Positions 1-9,698 of a stretch of 64,000 nt of DNA are shown here, piece by piece. Both the position numbers and the translations under genes were made by a program. This DNA is from Paeniglutamicibacter sulfureus. Its GTDB lineage: Bacteria; Actinomycetota; Actinomycetes; Actinomycetales; Micrococcaceae. Under the pieces are notes generated by a model. It saw only the letters and a list, made by a program, of their open reading frames with translations. It was not told where the DNA came from and searched no databases. Each line of letters starts with the position of its first letter. The stretch's first letter is position 1. The stretch spans positions 370,149 to 434,148 of the forward strand of contig NZ_JAULBL010000002.1 in NCBI RefSeq assembly GCF_030512175.1. Direction: 5' to 3'.

Positions 1-50
1 CGCCACCGCGCATCACGCACCTCCCGGCGCCGGGCACTAGGCTAAAAGCC

Positions 51-1490
51 ATGAGCCAACCACCCGCCCCGGGCCCGTCGAAGCCACGGCTCGCACCGAT
101 GCGCATCACCGTGCCGAGCCGCAGCGACGCCTTCCTGCGCAAGTTCACCGAGGTCATTGGCGGGCCATTGGGCAGGCACTCCAGCCCGGGGCGCATCGCC
201 CCCGGGTTCTTCACCGTCGAACGCGTGCTGGTCATCCTCACGGTGATCGGTGCGTTGCTGGCGGTTCTGGCGAAGAATGCCTGCAGGCTCAATGGCTGGG
301 GCGGCACCAACCCCTATGCGTGGGCCTGCTATTCGGACTGGACGGCACTCTTCCACGCCCGCGGCTTTGCCGAGAACGCGTTCGCCCCCTTCGCCGCCGG
401 CGCCGAGTTCGAATATCCCGTGTTGATGTCAGTCATCGCCTCGCTCACCGCTGCCCTGGTGCCGGCCGGTGAATTCGACAGGTCGCTGGCCTTCTTCGAC
501 CTAAACCTCTTCCTGGTGGCGGGCCTGTGGCTCGTCGTCGTCGTGGCCACCGCACGGACCGCCGGGCGCCGCCCCTGGGACGCCGCCATGGTGGCACTGG
601 CCCCGGGGATGATCCTTGCCGCTTCGATCAACTGGGACATGTGGGCCGTGGCGTGCCTGGCACTGGCGATGCTGGCCTTCTCGCGGCAAAACACTTTCCT
701 GGCCGGGGTGCTCATCGGTGTGGGGACCGCGATCAAGGTCTTCCCGCTGCTCTTCTTCGGCGCCGTGATCGTGCTGGCCATCCGCACGGGCAGGTACAAG
801 CCGCTCATCGTCTCGCTGGCCGGGGCGGCCCTGGCCTGGTTGGCGGTGAATCTGCCCATGGCCCTCGTGAACTTCGACGCGTGGAAGCACTTCTTCACCT
901 TCACCGAGGACCGCGGGGCGGGGCTGTCCTCCTTCTGGCACATCTTCAACGTCACCGCCGGCGTCGTGCCGCAGATGGCGGAGCTGGATGCCGCCACCAT
1001 CAATGCCCTGGCCCTGGGGCTCTTCGTGGCCAGCTGTGCCTTCATTGCCTATCTCGGCCTCAACGCCCCGGTGGCCCCGCGGCTGAGCCAGCTGGTGTTC
1101 CTCATCGTCGCCTCCTTCATCATGTTCAACAAGGTCTACTCGCCGCAATTCGTGGTGTGGCTGATCCCGCTGGCGGCACTGGCCTGGCCGAAGTGGAAGG
1201 ACTTCCTCATCTGGCAACTCTTCGAGGTGCTGCACTTCTGGGCGATCTGGATGTACCTCTACGCCACCACCGCCGACATCCAGGCCTCCAACACGTTCCC
1301 CACCTCCTTCTACGTCTTTGCCGTGCTGGGGCACATGATCGCCACCGGGTACCTGATGTACCGGGTGGTCCAGTCGATGTACGACCCCGAGCTGGACCCG
1401 GTGCGCCGGGTGGGGCAGTCCGATCCGCAGGCAGGTGCCTTTGCCGGGGCGAAAGACCGGTTCGTTCTGGGAGCAAAGCATGGCGCATGA
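51..1490 (+). CDS. GT87 (DUF2029) family polyprenyl-sugar-type membrane glycosyltransferase
   Basis: A 479-residue polytopic membrane protein. A basic cytoplasmic N-terminus of about 55 residues precedes the first hydrophobic helix, and roughly ten more helices follow. The short motif EYPVL after the first extracytoplasmic loop (near residue 118) and NWDMWA near residue 193 are typical of the DUF2029/GT87 family, which transfers sugars from polyprenyl-phosphate donors to cell-envelope acceptors. In Micrococcaceae this gene normally lies upstream of rpsF; here other genes intervene. It overlaps the next gene by 11 bp, so the two are probably co-transcribed. The exact acceptor cannot be told from sequence. 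Confidence 0.85.
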   Translation: MSQPPAPGPSKPRLAPMRITVPSRSDAFLRKFTEVIGGPLGRHSSPGRIAPGFFTVERVLVILTVIGALLAVLAKNACRLNGWGGTNPYAWACYSDWTALFHARGFAENAFAPFAAGAEFEYPVLMSVIASLTAALVPAGEFDRSLAFFDLNLFLVAGLWLVVVVATARTAGRRPWDAAMVALAPGMILAASINWDMWAVACLALAMLAFSRQNTFLAGVLIGVGTAIKVFPLLFFGAVIVLAIRTGRYKPLIVSLAGAALAWLAVNLPMALVNFDAWKHFFTFTEDRGAGLSSFWHIFNVTAGVVPQMAELDAATINALALGLFVASCAFIAYLGLNAPVAPRLSQLVFLIVASFIMFNKVYSPQFVVWLIPLAALAWPKWKDFLIWQLFEVLHFWAIWMYLYATTADIQASNTFPTSFYVFAVLGHMIATGYLMYRVVQSMYDPELDPVRRVGQSDPQAGAFAGAKDRFVLGAKHGA

Positions 1491-2892
1491 CGTTGCGGTG
1501 ATCGGGGCCGGGCCCAACGGGCTGGCCGCAGCCCTGACGATGGCCAGGGCGGGGCTTTCGGTGCGGCTCCTTGAGCGCAACGACACCGTGGGAGGTGCCG
1601 CGCGCACCAGGGGGCTGGGGTACCCCGGGGCAATCCACGACCTGGGCTCGGCGGTGCACCCGATGGCGCTGCTCTCCCCGTTCTTTGCGGAGATCGGCCT
1701 GCGGGACCGCGTCGACTTCGTGGTTCCGGAGATCTCCTTCGCCCACCCGTTTCCCGACGGCCGGACCGGAATTGCCTGGCGGGACCTGGAACGGACCGTT
1801 CAGGCGCTGGGCGCGGACGGCAACGGCTACCGCAGAATCCTTGGGCCCGTCGTTGAGCGCATGGCAACAACCTCCGACCTGTTGCTGCATCCGCTGCTGC
1901 GCCTCCCGCGGCAACTCGGTGCACTCACGGTCTTCGGGCTGCGCGCGGCCCAACTCATGGTCCCGGGCCTGGGCACCGGCGAACTCGCCGCTGCGATGAT
2001 TGCCGGGTGCGCAGCCCACACCGCCGGCGGCGGCCGCGGGCCCGCCACCGCAGGTGCCGGTCTCTTCCTCGCTGCCGCTGCGCACTCCGGGGGGTGGCCG
2101 ATCCCCATCGGTGGCTCGCAGGCGATCGCCGATGCGTTGGCCGGCATGTTCGTTGAGGCCGGGGGGAGCATCGAGCTGGACACCGAGGTCACCGACCTGG
2201 CCCAGATCCCCGAAAAGACAGTCCTCTTCGACACCTCCCCGGAGGCACTGGCCTCCATTGCCGGGCGGGTGCTGCCGCAGAAATATAAGAACATCCTCAC
2301 CGGCACGCGCCGGGCTCCGGGGTCCTGCCTCATCCACTATGTCCTCAACGCACCCGTGCCGTGGCGCAACACCGAGCTTGCCAATGCCGGCACTATCCAT
2401 CTGGGTGGCACCGCCGCGCAGATTGGGAGGGAGGAGCGCCGGGTGCGCACCGATGTTTCGAGCGCGCCCTACGCGATCGTTTCCCAGCCCAGCCGCTTCG
2501 ATGCAAGCCGGGCGCCGGAGGGCAAGCACGTGCTCTGGGCCTATTGCCACGTGCCCAACGGAAACCCCGCGGACCTCACCGCCGTAATGGACCGCCAACT
2601 GGAGGCCGTGGCCCCGGGCTTCACCGACACCATCGAATACAGCCAGGCGGTTACCGCGCCGGGACTGGCGTCTCAGAACCCCAACCTGGTCGGCGGGGAC
2701 CTCTCGGGCGGGGCGACCGACATGCGCGGCATGCTGGTCCGCCCCACGCTGTCCACCGATCCGTGGCGGACCCGGGCCAAGGGGATCTATCTGGCTTCCA
2801 GTTCAACCCCGCCGGGTCCGTCGGTGCACGGAATGAGCGGCCACCTTGCGGCGCTGAGCGCCCTTGACCACGAGTTCGGGATCCACAGGTAG
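1480..2892 (+). CDS. Phytoene dehydrogenase-like NAD(P)/FAD-dependent oxidoreductase
   Basis: 470 residues. The N-terminus has a Rossmann dinucleotide motif GAGPNG at residues 9-14, followed by LLERNDTVGGAART, the ADP-ribose binding and FAD-contact region of the amine oxidase / phytoene desaturase superfamily. The C-terminal SSTPPGPSVHGMSG motif is the second FAD contact of this family. I chose the ATG at 1480 because the glycine-rich motif follows it at once; the reading frame is open further upstream. It overlaps the GT87 gene by 11 bp. No carotenoid genes are nearby, so the substrate is unknown. Confidence 0.85.
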   Translation: MAHDVAVIGAGPNGLAAALTMARAGLSVRLLERNDTVGGAARTRGLGYPGAIHDLGSAVHPMALLSPFFAEIGLRDRVDFVVPEISFAHPFPDGRTGIAWRDLERTVQALGADGNGYRRILGPVVERMATTSDLLLHPLLRLPRQLGALTVFGLRAAQLMVPGLGTGELAAAMIAGCAAHTAGGGRGPATAGAGLFLAAAAHSGGWPIPIGGSQAIADALAGMFVEAGGSIELDTEVTDLAQIPEKTVLFDTSPEALASIAGRVLPQKYKNILTGTRRAPGSCLIHYVLNAPVPWRNTELANAGTIHLGGTAAQIGREERRVRTDVSSAPYAIVSQPSRFDASRAPEGKHVLWAYCHVPNGNPADLTAVMDRQLEAVAPGFTDTIEYSQAVTAPGLASQNPNLVGGDLSGGATDMRGMLVRPTLSTDPWRTRAKGIYLASSSTPPGPSVHGMSGHLAALSALDHEFGIHR

Positions 2893-3073
2893 GCAGCGGG
2901 AATCCGCGGGTAAAAAGAATAGGAAAAAACCTATACTCCCTTATACATCCTTGGACTTCACTAGATTCCGCCATGAACCGGGGGAGCTCGGGCCATTTCC
3001 CGAGCAAGACGAAGCGTGGGATCAACCATTTGGTGGAGCCGGTCCGTGAAGGTGCGCGGCTACGCTGGGTGTT

Positions 3074-4381
3074 GTGACAGATCCTGCCCCGCAACCCAGC
3101 CTCGGGGCCGAGCCGAGCCTCGCAGATGCCCCTACCGCCTCGGCCGGCGAGATGGTGCTGCGCGTTCTGCGCGTGGGGCTGCACGTCGGCTTCGCCGTGT
3201 TGCTGGGCGTCGGGCTGGTGCGCGCGCTGCTTTCCGAAACGACGATGCTCCGGCTGATCACGGCCATCGCCCTCACCGGTCTGTTGGCAGCGCTGTATCT
3301 GGCCGGAACCATCGCGGAAAAGCGCCATTCCGCCGGACGGGCGCCAAATACCGTGCGCTGGGCCAATTGGTGGCTTGCAGGGGTTGTGCTGTTGTGGCTC
3401 GTGCTGCTCTACCTGCACGCGGACTATTCCTGGCTGGCGTTCCCACTCTTCTTCCTGCACCTGCACATCCTGGGCCAACGCCATTCCCTGATCGCCGTGG
3501 CGCTGCTGACCGCCTCGGTCGTTGCGGCCGGATGGTTCCACTCCGGGTCCCTCGCCCTTCCCCAGATCCTGGGACCGATGGTCGGGGCGATCTTCGCGGT
3601 CATCATGGGCATGGCCTATCGGGCGTTGTACACCGAGGGCGTTAACCAGCGCCTTGCCCTGGACGAATTGCGGGCCACCCGGGCGGCGCTCGCCGAGGAA
3701 CAGCACCGCGCGGGGACCTTGGGCGAACGCACCCGGTTGGCCCGCGAAATCCACGACACCCTGGCCCAGGGGCTCTCCAGCATCGTGCTGGTTTCCCGAT
3801 CCGCCACGGCAGCCCTGGCGGCGGGGGACACCCGGGCTGCGGCCGAACGCCTCGAAACCATCGGCGCCACCGCCGCCGAAAACCTCGCCGAGGCCCGCGA
3901 TTTCGTGGCCGACCTATCCACGGCCGGCGACGGAGCCCATTCCCTGGTCGGAAAGTTGCGCCGACTCTGTGTCGCCACCGAACGCACCGCGGCGGCAGCC
4001 GGCCGCGGTTTCGAGATCACCTTTCGGCAGGACGGCCCGGCCACCGCGCTTCCCGCCGAGGTTTCCGCGGCACTTATCCGCGCCGCCCAGTCCGGGCTGG
4101 CCAACGTCGCTGCCCACGCGCACGCCAAACGCGCTGTCCTCAGCCTGGGGTACCTGCCGGATGCCGTGACCCTTGATGTGTTTGACGACGGGGACGGCAT
4201 GCACCTCGCACAACTTCCTCTTGAGCCGCGTGCCGACGGCACCGGCTATGGGCTGGCCGGGCTGCGCGAGCGCCTGGGACTACTGGGGGGTTCCCTGGAG
4301 ATCGAATCAACCCCCGGGGAGGGAACGGTGCTGGGCGTTCGCATCCCCTTCACCACGGAAGGAAGCCAGGACGATGCCTAA
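3074..4381 (+). CDS. DesK/NarX-type sensor histidine kinase
   Basis: 435 residues, GTG start. Four to six membrane helices fill about residues 33-190. They are followed by a HisKA_3 dimerisation domain with the phospho-acceptor histidine near residue 227 (REIHDTLAQG) and a HATPase_c domain with the DDGDGM and GYGLAGLRERL boxes. The N box is weak (RAAQSGLANVAAHA). The long membrane sensor with no clear extracytoplasmic domain points to sensing at the membrane. It overlaps the response regulator by 8 bp, so the two form one translationally coupled two-component system. Confidence 0.93.
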   Translation: MTDPAPQPSLGAEPSLADAPTASAGEMVLRVLRVGLHVGFAVLLGVGLVRALLSETTMLRLITAIALTGLLAALYLAGTIAEKRHSAGRAPNTVRWANWWLAGVVLLWLVLLYLHADYSWLAFPLFFLHLHILGQRHSLIAVALLTASVVAAGWFHSGSLALPQILGPMVGAIFAVIMGMAYRALYTEGVNQRLALDELRATRAALAEEQHRAGTLGERTRLAREIHDTLAQGLSSIVLVSRSATAALAAGDTRAAAERLETIGATAAENLAEARDFVADLSTAGDGAHSLVGKLRRLCVATERTAAAAGRGFEITFRQDGPATALPAEVSAALIRAAQSGLANVAAHAHAKRAVLSLGYLPDAVTLDVFDDGDGMHLAQLPLEPRADGTGYGLAGLRERLGLLGGSLEIESTPGEGTVLGVRIPFTTEGSQDDA

Positions 4382-5009
4382 TCTGAAGATCATGCTGGTC
4401 GATGACCACCCGGTGGTGCGGGCGGGCCTTCGCGCGGTGCTCACCGAACAGGGCGGGCTCTCGGTGCTGGCAGAGGCCTCCGACGGGGCCGCGGCCCTGG
4501 CGCAGCTGGAGCGGTTGAAGACCTTGGGCCAGCGCGTGGATGTGGTGCTCATGGACCTGCAGATGGACGGCATGGACGGTGTCACCGCCACAAAGAAGAT
4601 CCGTGCCGAGAACGGCCCGCCGGTGCTGATCCTGACCACCTACGACTCGGACGCCGACATCCGGGCGGCGCTGGATGCCGGGGCGGCAGGCTACCTGCTG
4701 AAGGACGCCCCGCTGCCCGAGGTGCTCGCGGCGGTCGAGGCCGCCGCAATGGGGGAGCAGGTGCTCTCGGCGGACCTTGCCGCCAGGGTGACCCCCGAGG
4801 CCCGTGCCAACTCCACCGACCTGAGTCCGCGCGAGCTCGAGTTGCTGCAGCTGCTGGCCCGCGGGCGGAGCAACAAGGAGATCGCCGCGGAACTGTTCAT
4901 CTCCCAGTCCACGGTCAAGACGCACCTGATCCACATCTACGACAAGCTCGGGGTGGACAACCGCACCGCCGCCATCGACAGGGCCCGGGCGAACAGGGTC
5001 ATTCGCTGA
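4374..5009 (+). CDS. NarL/LuxR-type response regulator
   Basis: 211 residues. The receiver domain begins MLVDDHPVVRAGL; the phosphorylated aspartate lies near residue 60 in VVLMDLQMDG, and the conserved T and K are in LILTTY and YLLKDA. The C-terminal HTH runs from about residue 148 (LSPRELELLQLLARG) through STVKTHLIHIYDKLG. The start at 4374 overlaps the kinase stop. It is the partner of the preceding kinase; the target genes are unknown, although the lipoprotein and protease genes just downstream run on the other strand. Confidence 0.94.
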   Translation: MPNLKIMLVDDHPVVRAGLRAVLTEQGGLSVLAEASDGAAALAQLERLKTLGQRVDVVLMDLQMDGMDGVTATKKIRAENGPPVLILTTYDSDADIRAALDAGAAGYLLKDAPLPEVLAAVEAAAMGEQVLSADLAARVTPEARANSTDLSPRELELLQLLARGRSNKEIAAELFISQSTVKTHLIHIYDKLGVDNRTAAIDRARANRVIR

Positions 5010-5021
5010 ATCGTGGGCCGG

Positions 5022-5762
5022 CTACCGGGCCGCGACGTCGGGCTGCCCCTTGAGCGCCCCGAGAATGAGCGCCTCCATCTTTTCCCGCAGGTGGCGGTGC
5101 CCCTCCACCGAGGGATGCAGTCCGTCCGGGCCCACGAATCGCTCGGCATCAGCGACGACCCAGCCCCGTTCGATGGGATCGACGTACATTGCCCCGGCGG
5201 CTTGCGCCTCTTGTTTGACCGCGTCCCGCAGCGCCAGGAACCTTGCCTCCGGCCGGGTGCTGTACGCCGGTGGCCCAACCACCAGGAATGCGGAGCGCGG
5301 CGCCCTCTCCCTGGCCGCCGCGTACGTTCGGCCCACGGCAGCCGCCAGCTCCGTGGGGTCTTGGTGAAGATCGTTTATTGAGCCGAAGAACACCACCAGG
5401 TCGGCGTCCGGTGTCAGAGCCTGTTCCACCTGAAGGGCGAAGGTGGAGCCGGTGACGCCGACGTTGAGATAGCCGCTGCCGTTTTGCGCAGCGTTGAGCA
5501 GATTCAGCTGCATCGAGTCGTCCCCGGGCGCCATGGCGATGAGGTTCGGCCAGGCGTTCTCGGCGCTGGTGCCAAAACCGGTGCTCAGCGAATCGCCGAT
5601 GATCACCACGCTGCGCACGGAGGTCGAGGCCGACACCGACGAGGAGTCCGGGGTGGAGGTCGTGGACCCGGTGCCTTGGCAGCCGGCAAGGACCAACGCC
5701 CCCGTCAGTGCCAGCAGCAGAGGAACGGGGGCTTGGCGCCATCGCCGCGGAGCATGCTCCAT
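5022..5762 (-). CDS. Secreted SGNH/GDSL-hydrolase lipoprotein
   Basis: 246 residues. The signal peptide is basic (RRWRQ) then hydrophobic, ending in the lipobox LAGC at about residue 28, so a lipid-anchored surface protein is expected. A Ser-rich linker follows. The SGNH blocks are visible: GDSLSTGFG (catalytic Ser), FFGSINDLHQD (Asn block) and a late DGLHPSVEGH carrying the catalytic Asp and His. Such enzymes are esterases or acyl-hydrolases of envelope or extracellular esters. It converges on the response regulator with a 12-bp gap. Confidence 0.9.
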   Translation of the reverse strand: MEHAPRRWRQAPVPLLLALTGALVLAGCQGTGSTTSTPDSSSVSASTSVRSVVIIGDSLSTGFGTSAENAWPNLIAMAPGDDSMQLNLLNAAQNGSGYLNVGVTGSTFALQVEQALTPDADLVVFFGSINDLHQDPTELAAAVGRTYAAARERAPRSAFLVVGPPAYSTRPEARFLALRDAVKQEAQAAGAMYVDPIERGWVVADAERFVGPDGLHPSVEGHRHLREKMEALILGALKGQPDVAAR

Positions 5763-5889
5763 GTTTGGTCCCTTTCTGGCCGAACCAGGTACGCCGCCTT
5801 GGCGGCGCCCTCCTTCAAAACGACTGTCGCTCCCCAGCGTACGCGCAGCGTCTTGGCGTCGGCAGGGGCGTCGGCGCGCGGGCCTGGGA

Positions 5890-6534
5890 TCAGCTTTCGG
5901 GGCAGTATTTATCCCGGGCCATGGGAATGGGGGAATCGACGATCTCGCCCTCGTTCTCCGAGCAATCGAAGACTCCCCGCTCCTTGTCTTTCCAGCTGTT
6001 GACCCTTCCCTGGTCGGAGAGGTTTCCGCACTCCAGGGTGATCGGCACGGAGACTTGTCTTACGGCCTGGTAGCCCAGTGTCTTGGTTGGTTCCTCGATG
6101 GACTCAAGCAACTCCACAACGCCGTCCAGCCCTTCAATGCCGCCCAGCGTGGGGTAGCCGATGGTGTCGCCGATATCCTCGGTGAACCTACCGGTGGAAG
6201 GGCCGGCCCCGTCCCAACTGATCGTCGCTTCATAGCTCTCGCTGAGGTATTGCGTGGTTTTCTTCCCACCCGAGGTCGTGTCCAGTTCCATGGCTCCGAT
6301 GATTCTCCAGTCCTCCTCGCGAGGTGGACCCGAGGTAATGACCGGATGCTCGCAGCTCGCCCAATTGTTCGGGTCGCCTCCGGCTCTCTTGGCCGGTGCC
6401 GAGGGCGATGCGGACGCCGAGGGGGTTGGCGCCGGTCCGTCCAACGGAACGCATCCGGCCAGCAGCAGCATCGTTGCTGCCAGCGGCAGGATCGCCATCG
6501 AGGTCCTGCGGGCGCTGCGGCCGGTTGCCTTCAC
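5890..6534 (-). CDS. Putative lipoprotein of unknown function
   Basis: 214 residues from a GTG start at 6534, chosen because a GAAAGG ribosome site lies about 8 bp upstream. A basic N-terminus (RSARR) and hydrophobic stretch end in the lipobox LLAGC. Then comes a Pro/Ser/Ala-rich linker and a globular domain with four further Cys, suggesting two disulfides outside the membrane. I do not recognise the domain. It stands alone on the minus strand between the SGNH hydrolase and the CPBP protease. The frame is open further upstream, but that part is antisense-like to the next gene and is not coding. Confidence 0.75.
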   Translation of the reverse strand: MKATGRSARRTSMAILPLAATMLLLAGCVPLDGPAPTPSASASPSAPAKRAGGDPNNWASCEHPVITSGPPREEDWRIIGAMELDTTSGGKKTTQYLSESYEATISWDGAGPSTGRFTEDIGDTIGYPTLGGIEGLDGVVELLESIEEPTKTLGYQAVRQVSVPITLECGNLSDQGRVNSWKDKERGVFDCSENEGEIVDSPIPMARDKYCPES

Positions 6535-6602
6535 GGTGAACCCTTTCAACGATGTTTGCCCAAACCTACACCGGGATGCGCCGCCGAACCCGGCAACCCG
6601 GC

Positions 6603-7658
6603 TCAGGGCTGGCGCGGTGCGTCCCCGGGCTGCACCCAATAACCCGGTGGGGCGATCGCCGGTGCCGCCGCGGGCGGGACGCTGAGCCGCTGGATCTTGC
6701 GCCTGTTCGCCAGCCAGACGATGACCAGGACGAAGACCGTCGTGGTGGCCATCGATGCGATGAGGCTGGGCAGGTTGCTTTCGGTGACGCTGACATCGAC
6801 CAGGCCGATGGCGCCCAGGGAGAAGATGGCGGAGTTGTTGACCACGTGCAGGGCAATGGCGGCCTCCAACCCGCCGGTGCGCCAGGTGAGCCACCCTGCG
6901 GCCAGGGCGAAGAAACCCACATCCAGCTGACCGTAGATGTCGTAGGCATGTCCCATCATGAAGAGGGGAATGGGCAACAGGATTGCGAAGGCTGGATGGC
7001 GCAGCCAGCCGCCCACCAGCTGCATCAGGTACCCGCGGAACACATACTCCTCGGCGGTGGCCTGAAACGGCACGAGCAGGATGGTCAGCCCCAGCAAGAG
7101 CCACATGTCCGGGGCGTTGAAATCCGGGCTGAAGCCGAGCCCGGACAAGGCGTCCACGACGAAGGTGATGCCGAAGCTCAGCCCCAGCACGCCGAGGGCA
7201 ACCAACGCGCACAGCCCCAGCCAGCCCCAGCGCATGCGTCCGGCCACCGAGGTCAGCGATCCGACCTTCTGGACATTCATCATCCGGGTTGCCAGCAGGA
7301 TCACCGGCAGCATCAGGATCAGGGAGACCATGGAGATGACAAAAACGAACGGGTCGGACATGTCGATCGAATCGATGGATATCATGACTTCGTCGGCGGC
7401 ACTCTCCAGTTCCGGGTTTCCGATGGCGACGAAGACAAAGACGATCGCAGCCAGCAGCAGTAGGCCCAGGTACAGGCCTAGGGCAATGAGCCCCACCAGC
7501 AGCGTCTTCCACCAGCGGTAGGCGGAGTAGGTGCGGGCCAGCCGGTGAAATGGCAGCGGTTCGGCCGGGACCGGGGGCACCGGAACCCATTGGGCTGGGT
7601 GCTGGCCGGGCTGCGGGTTCTGTGCCGGGGGCAGTTGCGGCGGCGGGATCGTGTTCAT
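6603..7658 (-). CDS. CPBP family intramembrane glutamic endopeptidase
   Basis: 351 residues from the ATG at 7658. A Pro/Gln-rich cytoplasmic N-terminus of about 45 residues leads into about eight membrane helices. The CPBP (ABI) core is clear: AEEYVFRGYL is the EExxxR motif, followed by a His-containing helix (GHAYDIYGQ) and HVVNNS near the end. Family members are membrane proteases (Rce1-like) linked to bacteriocin self-immunity or membrane-protein processing. The gene is divergent from the next two-component system. Confidence 0.9.
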   Translation of the reverse strand: MNTIPPPQLPPAQNPQPGQHPAQWVPVPPVPAEPLPFHRLARTYSAYRWWKTLLVGLIALGLYLGLLLLAAIVFVFVAIGNPELESAADEVMISIDSIDMSDPFVFVISMVSLILMLPVILLATRMMNVQKVGSLTSVAGRMRWGWLGLCALVALGVLGLSFGITFVVDALSGLGFSPDFNAPDMWLLLGLTILLVPFQATAEEYVFRGYLMQLVGGWLRHPAFAILLPIPLFMMGHAYDIYGQLDVGFFALAAGWLTWRTGGLEAAIALHVVNNSAIFSLGAIGLVDVSVTESNLPSLIASMATTTVFVLVIVWLANRRKIQRLSVPPAAAPAIAPPGYWVQPGDAPRQP

Positions 7659-7791
7659 GTCACCATTCTGTATCACCAGGGGCCCCGGGCGCCTCGCCAA
7701 TTGGGACGATCTTTCCGCGGCCGGGAAGACGGTCCCACGTGGTCCTTTCGGTCGATACCGGGCCACGGGCCCCGCCGGTAACGTTAAGCCC

Positions 7792-9033
7792 ATGACCACG
7801 GAACTCGAACCGACCGCCCCGCGCACCCGACTGCGCCGGTTCCTGTCCCAGGCCTGGCGCGTGGGCCTGGGCCTCGTGCTCGGATTCGTCTTCTTTTCCT
7901 TTGTCTACGAATCGTATTCGCCGGACTCCGAGGCGGACATGGACGCGGTGGGCCTGCTGGTGGGCCTGGACATGCTGTGCGGGCTGGCCGCCCTGCTGCT
8001 CTATCCCTTCCGCCATCGCTACCCGGTGCCCATCTCGGCGGCCCTGGTGCTGCTGTCGATTCCGTCCTCCATCGGCGCAGGGTTCGCTGTGCTGGGCGTG
8101 ATTTCCCTGGCCACCCGGAGGAGGCCCTGGGAGATCGCGGGCATTTCGGCGATGTTCCTGGCCGCCGTGCCGCTGGGGGAGTGCCTGGTGGGTGCCGAGC
8201 TGGTGGCGGAAGACGACACGACCACTTGGTGGCAAGTGGGCATCGTGGCATTGGTCATGGTCGGGTTGATGGTGCTTTTGGGGATGTACGTCGGGGGTCG
8301 GCGGCAGCTCGCCGTTTCCCTGCGCCGGCAAGTGCACAGTGCCGAGCGCGAACGGGAGGCACAGCTCCACGCGGCCAAGGCCGACGAGCGCACCCGCATA
8401 GCGCGCGAAATGCACGACGTCCTGGCACACCGGCTCTCGTTGGTCGCCCTGCACTCCGGGGCGTTGGAATTCCGCAGCGACCTGACGCCGGAGCAAACGA
8501 GGCAGACGGCCGGCGTCATCCGCGAAAACTCCCACCTGGCCCTGGGCGAGCTGCGCGAGGTGCTGGGGATGCTGCGCGACCCCAACACGCTCTTTGACGG
8601 CGAATTGGCCAGGCCGCAGCCGAACCTCGGGCAGTTGCAGGAAATCCTGGATGCCAGCCGTGCGGTGGGCACCGAAGTCCAGTTGGTCCTGGAAGCGGAA
8701 ACGCGAGAACGCCTGGACGTCCTGTCCGAGTCCACCGGGCGCCACCTGTACCGGATCGTCCAGGAGGCGCTGACCAATGCCCGCCGGCACGCGCCCGGGC
8801 AAGACGTCATGCTGGAGATCGGAGGCCACGCGGAGGACCGGCTGTCCCTGCGCGTCTCCAACCGACTGACCCAGGTTCCGTCCCTCGTCTCGGGTGCAGG
8901 GTCCCTGCCCAGCTCGGGCCTGGGGCTGACCGGCCTGGCCGAGAGGGTGCGGTTGGCCGGCGGGGAACTGCAGATCGATCCGGGGACCAAGGGAGAATTC
9001 GTGCTGAAGGTGTGGCTGCCGTGGGGACAGTAG
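7792..9033 (+). CDS. DesK-type sensor histidine kinase
   Basis: 413 residues from the ATG at 7792. A membrane domain covers about residues 20-165, then comes a short coiled coil rich in Arg and Glu. The HisKA_3 box has its phospho-acceptor histidine near residue 208 (REMHDVLAHR). The HATPase domain has the N box YRIVQEALTNARRHA and the G box GLGLTGLAERVRLAGG. It overlaps the following response regulator. This is the second of three such pairs in the first 16 kb. Confidence 0.93.
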   Translation: MTTELEPTAPRTRLRRFLSQAWRVGLGLVLGFVFFSFVYESYSPDSEADMDAVGLLVGLDMLCGLAALLLYPFRHRYPVPISAALVLLSIPSSIGAGFAVLGVISLATRRRPWEIAGISAMFLAAVPLGECLVGAELVAEDDTTTWWQVGIVALVMVGLMVLLGMYVGGRRQLAVSLRRQVHSAEREREAQLHAAKADERTRIAREMHDVLAHRLSLVALHSGALEFRSDLTPEQTRQTAGVIRENSHLALGELREVLGMLRDPNTLFDGELARPQPNLGQLQEILDASRAVGTEVQLVLEAETRERLDVLSESTGRHLYRIVQEALTNARRHAPGQDVMLEIGGHAEDRLSLRVSNRLTQVPSLVSGAGSLPSSGLGLTGLAERVRLAGGELQIDPGTKGEFVLKVWLPWGQ

Positions 9034-9689
9034 GCGAGTCGATTCGCATCATGCTGGTCGACGACGAGAACCTGGTGCGGGCAGGACTGCGCATGATCCT
9101 CGAATCCGACCCGCGCATCGATGTGGTCGGCGAATGCGCCGACGGCCGCTCGGCGGTGTCGATGGTCGCGGAACTGTCACCGGACCTGGTGCTCATGGAC
9201 ATCCGGATGCCGGTCATGGACGGGCTGGCCGCAAGCGAGGCCATCCTGCGGGCCAGCCCGGAGCAAAAGATCCTCGTCCTGACCACGTTCAACACCGACG
9301 ACATGGTGCTTTCGGCGCTCAGGATGGGAGCCAGCGGTTTCCTGCTCAAGGACACACCGCCGGCCGAGCTCATGGAGGCGATCAACCAGGTTGCCGCCGG
9401 GCGCACCATGCTCTCGGAGTCGGTGACCAGGCAGCTCATCGCCGTTGCCGGCTCGCGGCCGGAATCCACCCGGCGCAACGCAGCACTCGAAAGGCTAGCT
9501 GTGCTCACCGAGCGGGAACGCGAGATCGCCGCGGCGATGGCGCGCGGCAGCTCCAACCAGGAAATCGCCGAGGAGCTGTTCATCTCGCTGGCAACGGTGA
9601 AAACCCACATCGGGAGGGTGCTGGACAAGCTCGACGCAGACAACCGCGTCCAGGTCGCGCTCTGCGTCTTCGAATCCGAGGACCGCTAG
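9012..9689 (+). CDS. NarL/LuxR-type response regulator
   Basis: 225 residues from the GTG at 9012; a second GTG at 9021 has better spacing (10 bp) from the GAAGG at 9006-9010, so the protein may be three residues shorter. The receiver starts IMLVDDENLVRAGL, the phospho-aspartate is in LVLMDIRMPVMDG, and the switch Lys is in FLLKDT. The LuxR HTH is LTEREREIAAAMARG through ATVKTHIGRVLDKL. It overlaps the kinase by 22 bp and is its cognate partner. Confidence 0.94.
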   Translation: MAAVGTVGESIRIMLVDDENLVRAGLRMILESDPRIDVVGECADGRSAVSMVAELSPDLVLMDIRMPVMDGLAASEAILRASPEQKILVLTTFNTDDMVLSALRMGASGFLLKDTPPAELMEAINQVAAGRTMLSESVTRQLIAVAGSRPESTRRNAALERLAVLTEREREIAAAMARGSSNQEIAEELFISLATVKTHIGRVLDKLDADNRVQVALCVFESEDR

Positions 9690-9698
9690 CGTCCCGGA

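Noticed and set aside
501-1607. Long open frame on the minus strand opposite the GT87 gene
   Set aside because: It is rich in Gly, His, Gln and Arg, has no domain, and mirrors the high-GC codons of the real gene on the other strand.
1207-2598. 463-codon minus-strand frame over the FAD oxidoreductase
   Set aside because: Antisense shadow in high-GC DNA with no recognisable motif.
2893-3073. Small 61-codon frame at 2864-3049
   Set aside because: It overlaps the end of the FAD oxidoreductase, has no domain, and covers an AT-rich promoter-like stretch before the kinase.
6535-7590. Open frame extending the lipoprotein gene 352 codons upstream
   Set aside because: The extra part is out of frame with the CPBP protease on the same strand and has no gene-like composition; the GTG with a ribosome site at 6534 is the better start.
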